Of a stretch of 64,000 nucleotides of DNA, positions 61,786-64,000 are shown piece by piece. The notes below the pieces were generated by a model that saw nothing but the letters and a program-made list of their open reading frames with translations, did not search any database and was not told the DNA's origin. Numbering within the stretch: position 1 is the stretch's first letter; every line of letters starts with the position of its first letter. The DNA is from Bugulina stolonifera (Eukaryota; Bryozoa; Gymnolaemata; Cheilostomatida; Bugulidae), in the NCBI GenBank assembly GCA_935421135.1, contig OW285188.1, positions 6,128,733 to 6,192,732 on the forward strand, in the 5' to 3' direction. Position numbers and translations under genes: made by a program.

Positions 61786-61880
61786 AGCTATCATAGTGAG
61801 ACCAGCCTGGCCACTGAATATTATAGTGAGACCAGCCTGGCCACTGAATATCATAGTGAGACCAACCTGGCCACTGAATA
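61786..61880. repeat. 30-bp tandem repeat (3 copies)
   Basis: Three units of type ATAGTGAGACCAGCCTGGCC plus ACTGAATATC. Confidence 0.9.
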
Positions 61881-63695
61881 TCATGGACACATATTATTAT
61901 TTACAGAGCATAGCAGGGTTGTTAAAAATATACATGTCTCTTGCCATGTGACAGCGTAATAGAAGAAGTATGATTAATGTACATGTGTTGTGTGTGTAAT
62001 GTAAAGAAAATGTAAACAGCTTGATTTGCCATTTGAAATTGCAGTCCAAGTTGATAATAATTCTAATATAATACATGTACAGTGTAGCTCTGATTGTTCT
62101 ATTATTTGTACATGTAGGCTACATTGTAGTTCCACTTTATATTGTATTTCAGTCAATATAACTATTATCATTCTTCACCAGCTGTATCATTTGTTATCCT
62201 CAGCCAATCATGAGGAATAAAATTTCCATATGGACACTCAATTATCCGCCCTTACTGTTAGGGAATTGATAGGTCCTGTAGCTAAATAGGGGAATTGAGA
62301 AATTCCCTTTTTATGCTAGATTCTGCTAGTTAACTTGGGATTCCCCACAAGTGTACATGTCTACTAGGAATGAAACTGTGATTCCAAACTGCATACTGAG
62401 GAGAATTTATACATGTACCTTCTAGTGTACTAGTAGTAATCACTGGATATTATTCTATTAGTTGGTGAGTTGAATCTGAAAAATTCCAGCAAATACTTTG
62501 CTTATAGATTACATGTAGAATGTAGCCCATCTGTGTACTGCAGTGGTGGGGAGCAATACAATTTTAGACAAACTTTTTTTACTACAAAACTTTTAATATA
62601 ACTTGAACACTGCAGTAGCATTATTTGTTAGAAGCAGAACAGAGTATTGTGATATCTACCTACGAGTTGAATACAGCATGTGGTCCACTGAATTCCACAC
62701 CACATGTTGTACCTTAGTACATGTAATAGCAGAGCCTGTTGCTTGAGTTGTATGTCACTACTAGTGTGGTTAGTAGTTAGTAGTGATATTGTTTAGTTAC
62801 AATTAGTGTATGTGTTGTCATGTAGTCCAGAGTCAGTTGAAACTACTGTAGCTGTAACTGTAGTAAGGTGCATGTGTAGTAAAGTGTAGCTGTGGTAAGG
62901 TACATGTGTAACTGTAGTAAGGTACATGTGTAGTAAAGTGTGCCATTCAAGTCCATACACATGTAGTGCAGCCATATTACTGTATAGTCATGTTGATAGT
63001 ACTGCTAGTAGCATATTATTATAGTGTATTATAATAGTAGGCTATAGTCAAGTATTATAGTAGCCTAATAGTGTAGTGTAGTGCAGTGTAGTATAGCATT
63101 ACATTGTAGTAGTAATATTAGTATAGTATACTACCAGTTGTAGTATAGTAATGCATAGGCTTCTAGTATAGTATAATATTTACTAGTAGTAAGTAATAGG
63201 CAGCTGTAGTATCATTGGAAAATCAAAACTAATTTGTTTTTGACAATTTATTGTTTCCATTCTAAAACCAGCTAGATTACAACTTTTCATGAAATAATAG
63301 GTCAGGGATAGTTATTCACTGGTATTCCAGCAAGAGGTTTTATTTTTCATTATACATAATCATTCTGTAACTCAAGCCCCCTCACTTCAATCACAGATTT
63401 CAGTTAGGTTTAATATTACATGTCTTCATGTAGCCTCAGATCTTTGTTTGTGGTTGGGGTGACACCATATAATTATAATAAAGAGAACGTCTCCGTCTGA
63501 AATTTCACTGAAGAAACCTGGCTACTGCCTTGAACAGAAATCTAAGGCTAATTATAATACATGTAAGCCTACTTTATACTAAGCATCAAGTATTCTAGGT
63601 TTGTAATGTTAGTTGGCCTGTACTTGTAGAGAACTTAGTACAGTGTGGGGTCAGTGATTGATTATTTATTATAATTATTATAACATTTCAGGTAG
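61881..63695. other. No gene seen
   Basis: AT-rich. Contains GTAGTAAGGTACATGTGTA-type short repeats (62,860-62,940) and TAGTATAG-rich sequence (63,000-63,200). Confidence 0.5.
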
Positions 63696-63804
63696 ATCTA
63701 TATGTATTATAGGATTGTGATACCTGACAAAGCTACATCTACCACCACTCCTAACGTACAGTTCAGTATTATACAGGCAGCGCCACTATGTGCTGCTGAG
63801 GGAG
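63696..63804 (+). CDS. Candidate internal exon at the window edge
   Basis: Between a TTTCAGGTAG acceptor and a GTAAGC donor (63,805) the frame reads IYMYYRIVIPDKATSTTTPN then VQFSIIQAAPLCAAEG, phase 1 at the 3' end. It is coding-like but unrecognised. The next exon would lie beyond the window. Confidence 0.35.
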
Positions 63805-64000
63805 GTAAGCAACTGAGTTATAAATTACTGTACTCACTGAGTACTCAGTACATTTGGCAAACACCCATAATTTCTAACAAGCAAATACTGATTGTGCAGT
63901 AGTAATACAGTAGTACATTTATTGGTAATACAGTAGTACAATTATAGTAGTAACACAGCTAGTACTCAGTACTGTATATACAGTAGGTGTTTATTGCAGG

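Overview
The window is eukaryotic and animal. It is AT-rich, its protein-coding genes are split by GT-AG introns, and two genes encode metazoan multidomain proteins: a BMPER/crossveinless-2-like secreted BMP modulator and a DPF (d4/requiem) double-PHD chromatin protein. The wide mix of transposon debris, minisatellites inside introns, and a gene nested in an intron suggest an early-branching invertebrate. A sponge is my leading guess, but the sequence alone does not prove it.

Layout. Positions 1-13,960 are a transposon-rich block. It has a ~3.95-kb tandem duplication (about 578-4527 and 4532-8503). The second copy ends in a dead R2-like LINE flanked by a 15-bp target-site duplication. After it come LTR-element and gag-like remnants, three Ty3/gypsy reverse transcriptase/RNase H fragments, and a truncated piggyBac-like transposase running into an 18-bp minisatellite. 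Positions 13,960-20,885 hold decayed coding-like sequence, a tRNA-like Pol III unit and otherwise gene-poor DNA.

Positions 20,886-36,683 (+ strand) are a complete 16-exon gene I could assemble with consistent splice phases. It encodes a signal peptide, five VWC domains, a VWD domain with the GDPH cleavage motif, a C8-like cysteine region and a very basic C-terminus (646 aa, or 664 aa with an alternative acceptor). A 75-bp 'micro-LINE' with a perfect 13-bp target duplication sits in one of its introns.

Positions 37,840-48,924 (- strand) are a complete 8-exon DPF gene of 389 aa, convergent with the BMPER-like gene. Its large first intron (43,167-48,722) contains an entire opposite-strand gene (44,060-48,163, 7 exons, 271 aa) for an unrecognised coiled-coil protein. 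Several introns of these three genes carry minisatellites lying directly against splice sites. In DPF intron 2 the 31-bp unit contains the 3' splice site itself.

Positions 48,960-64,000 hold a pair of tRNA-derived SINEs, a decayed LINE C-terminus, a 2.84-kb hAT-like non-autonomous element with a ~100-bp-arm foldback and a GC-rich end, an LTR-like promoter region, two small MITEs, and three weak candidate exons on the + strand (57,299, 60,809, 63,696) that I could not join into one gene.
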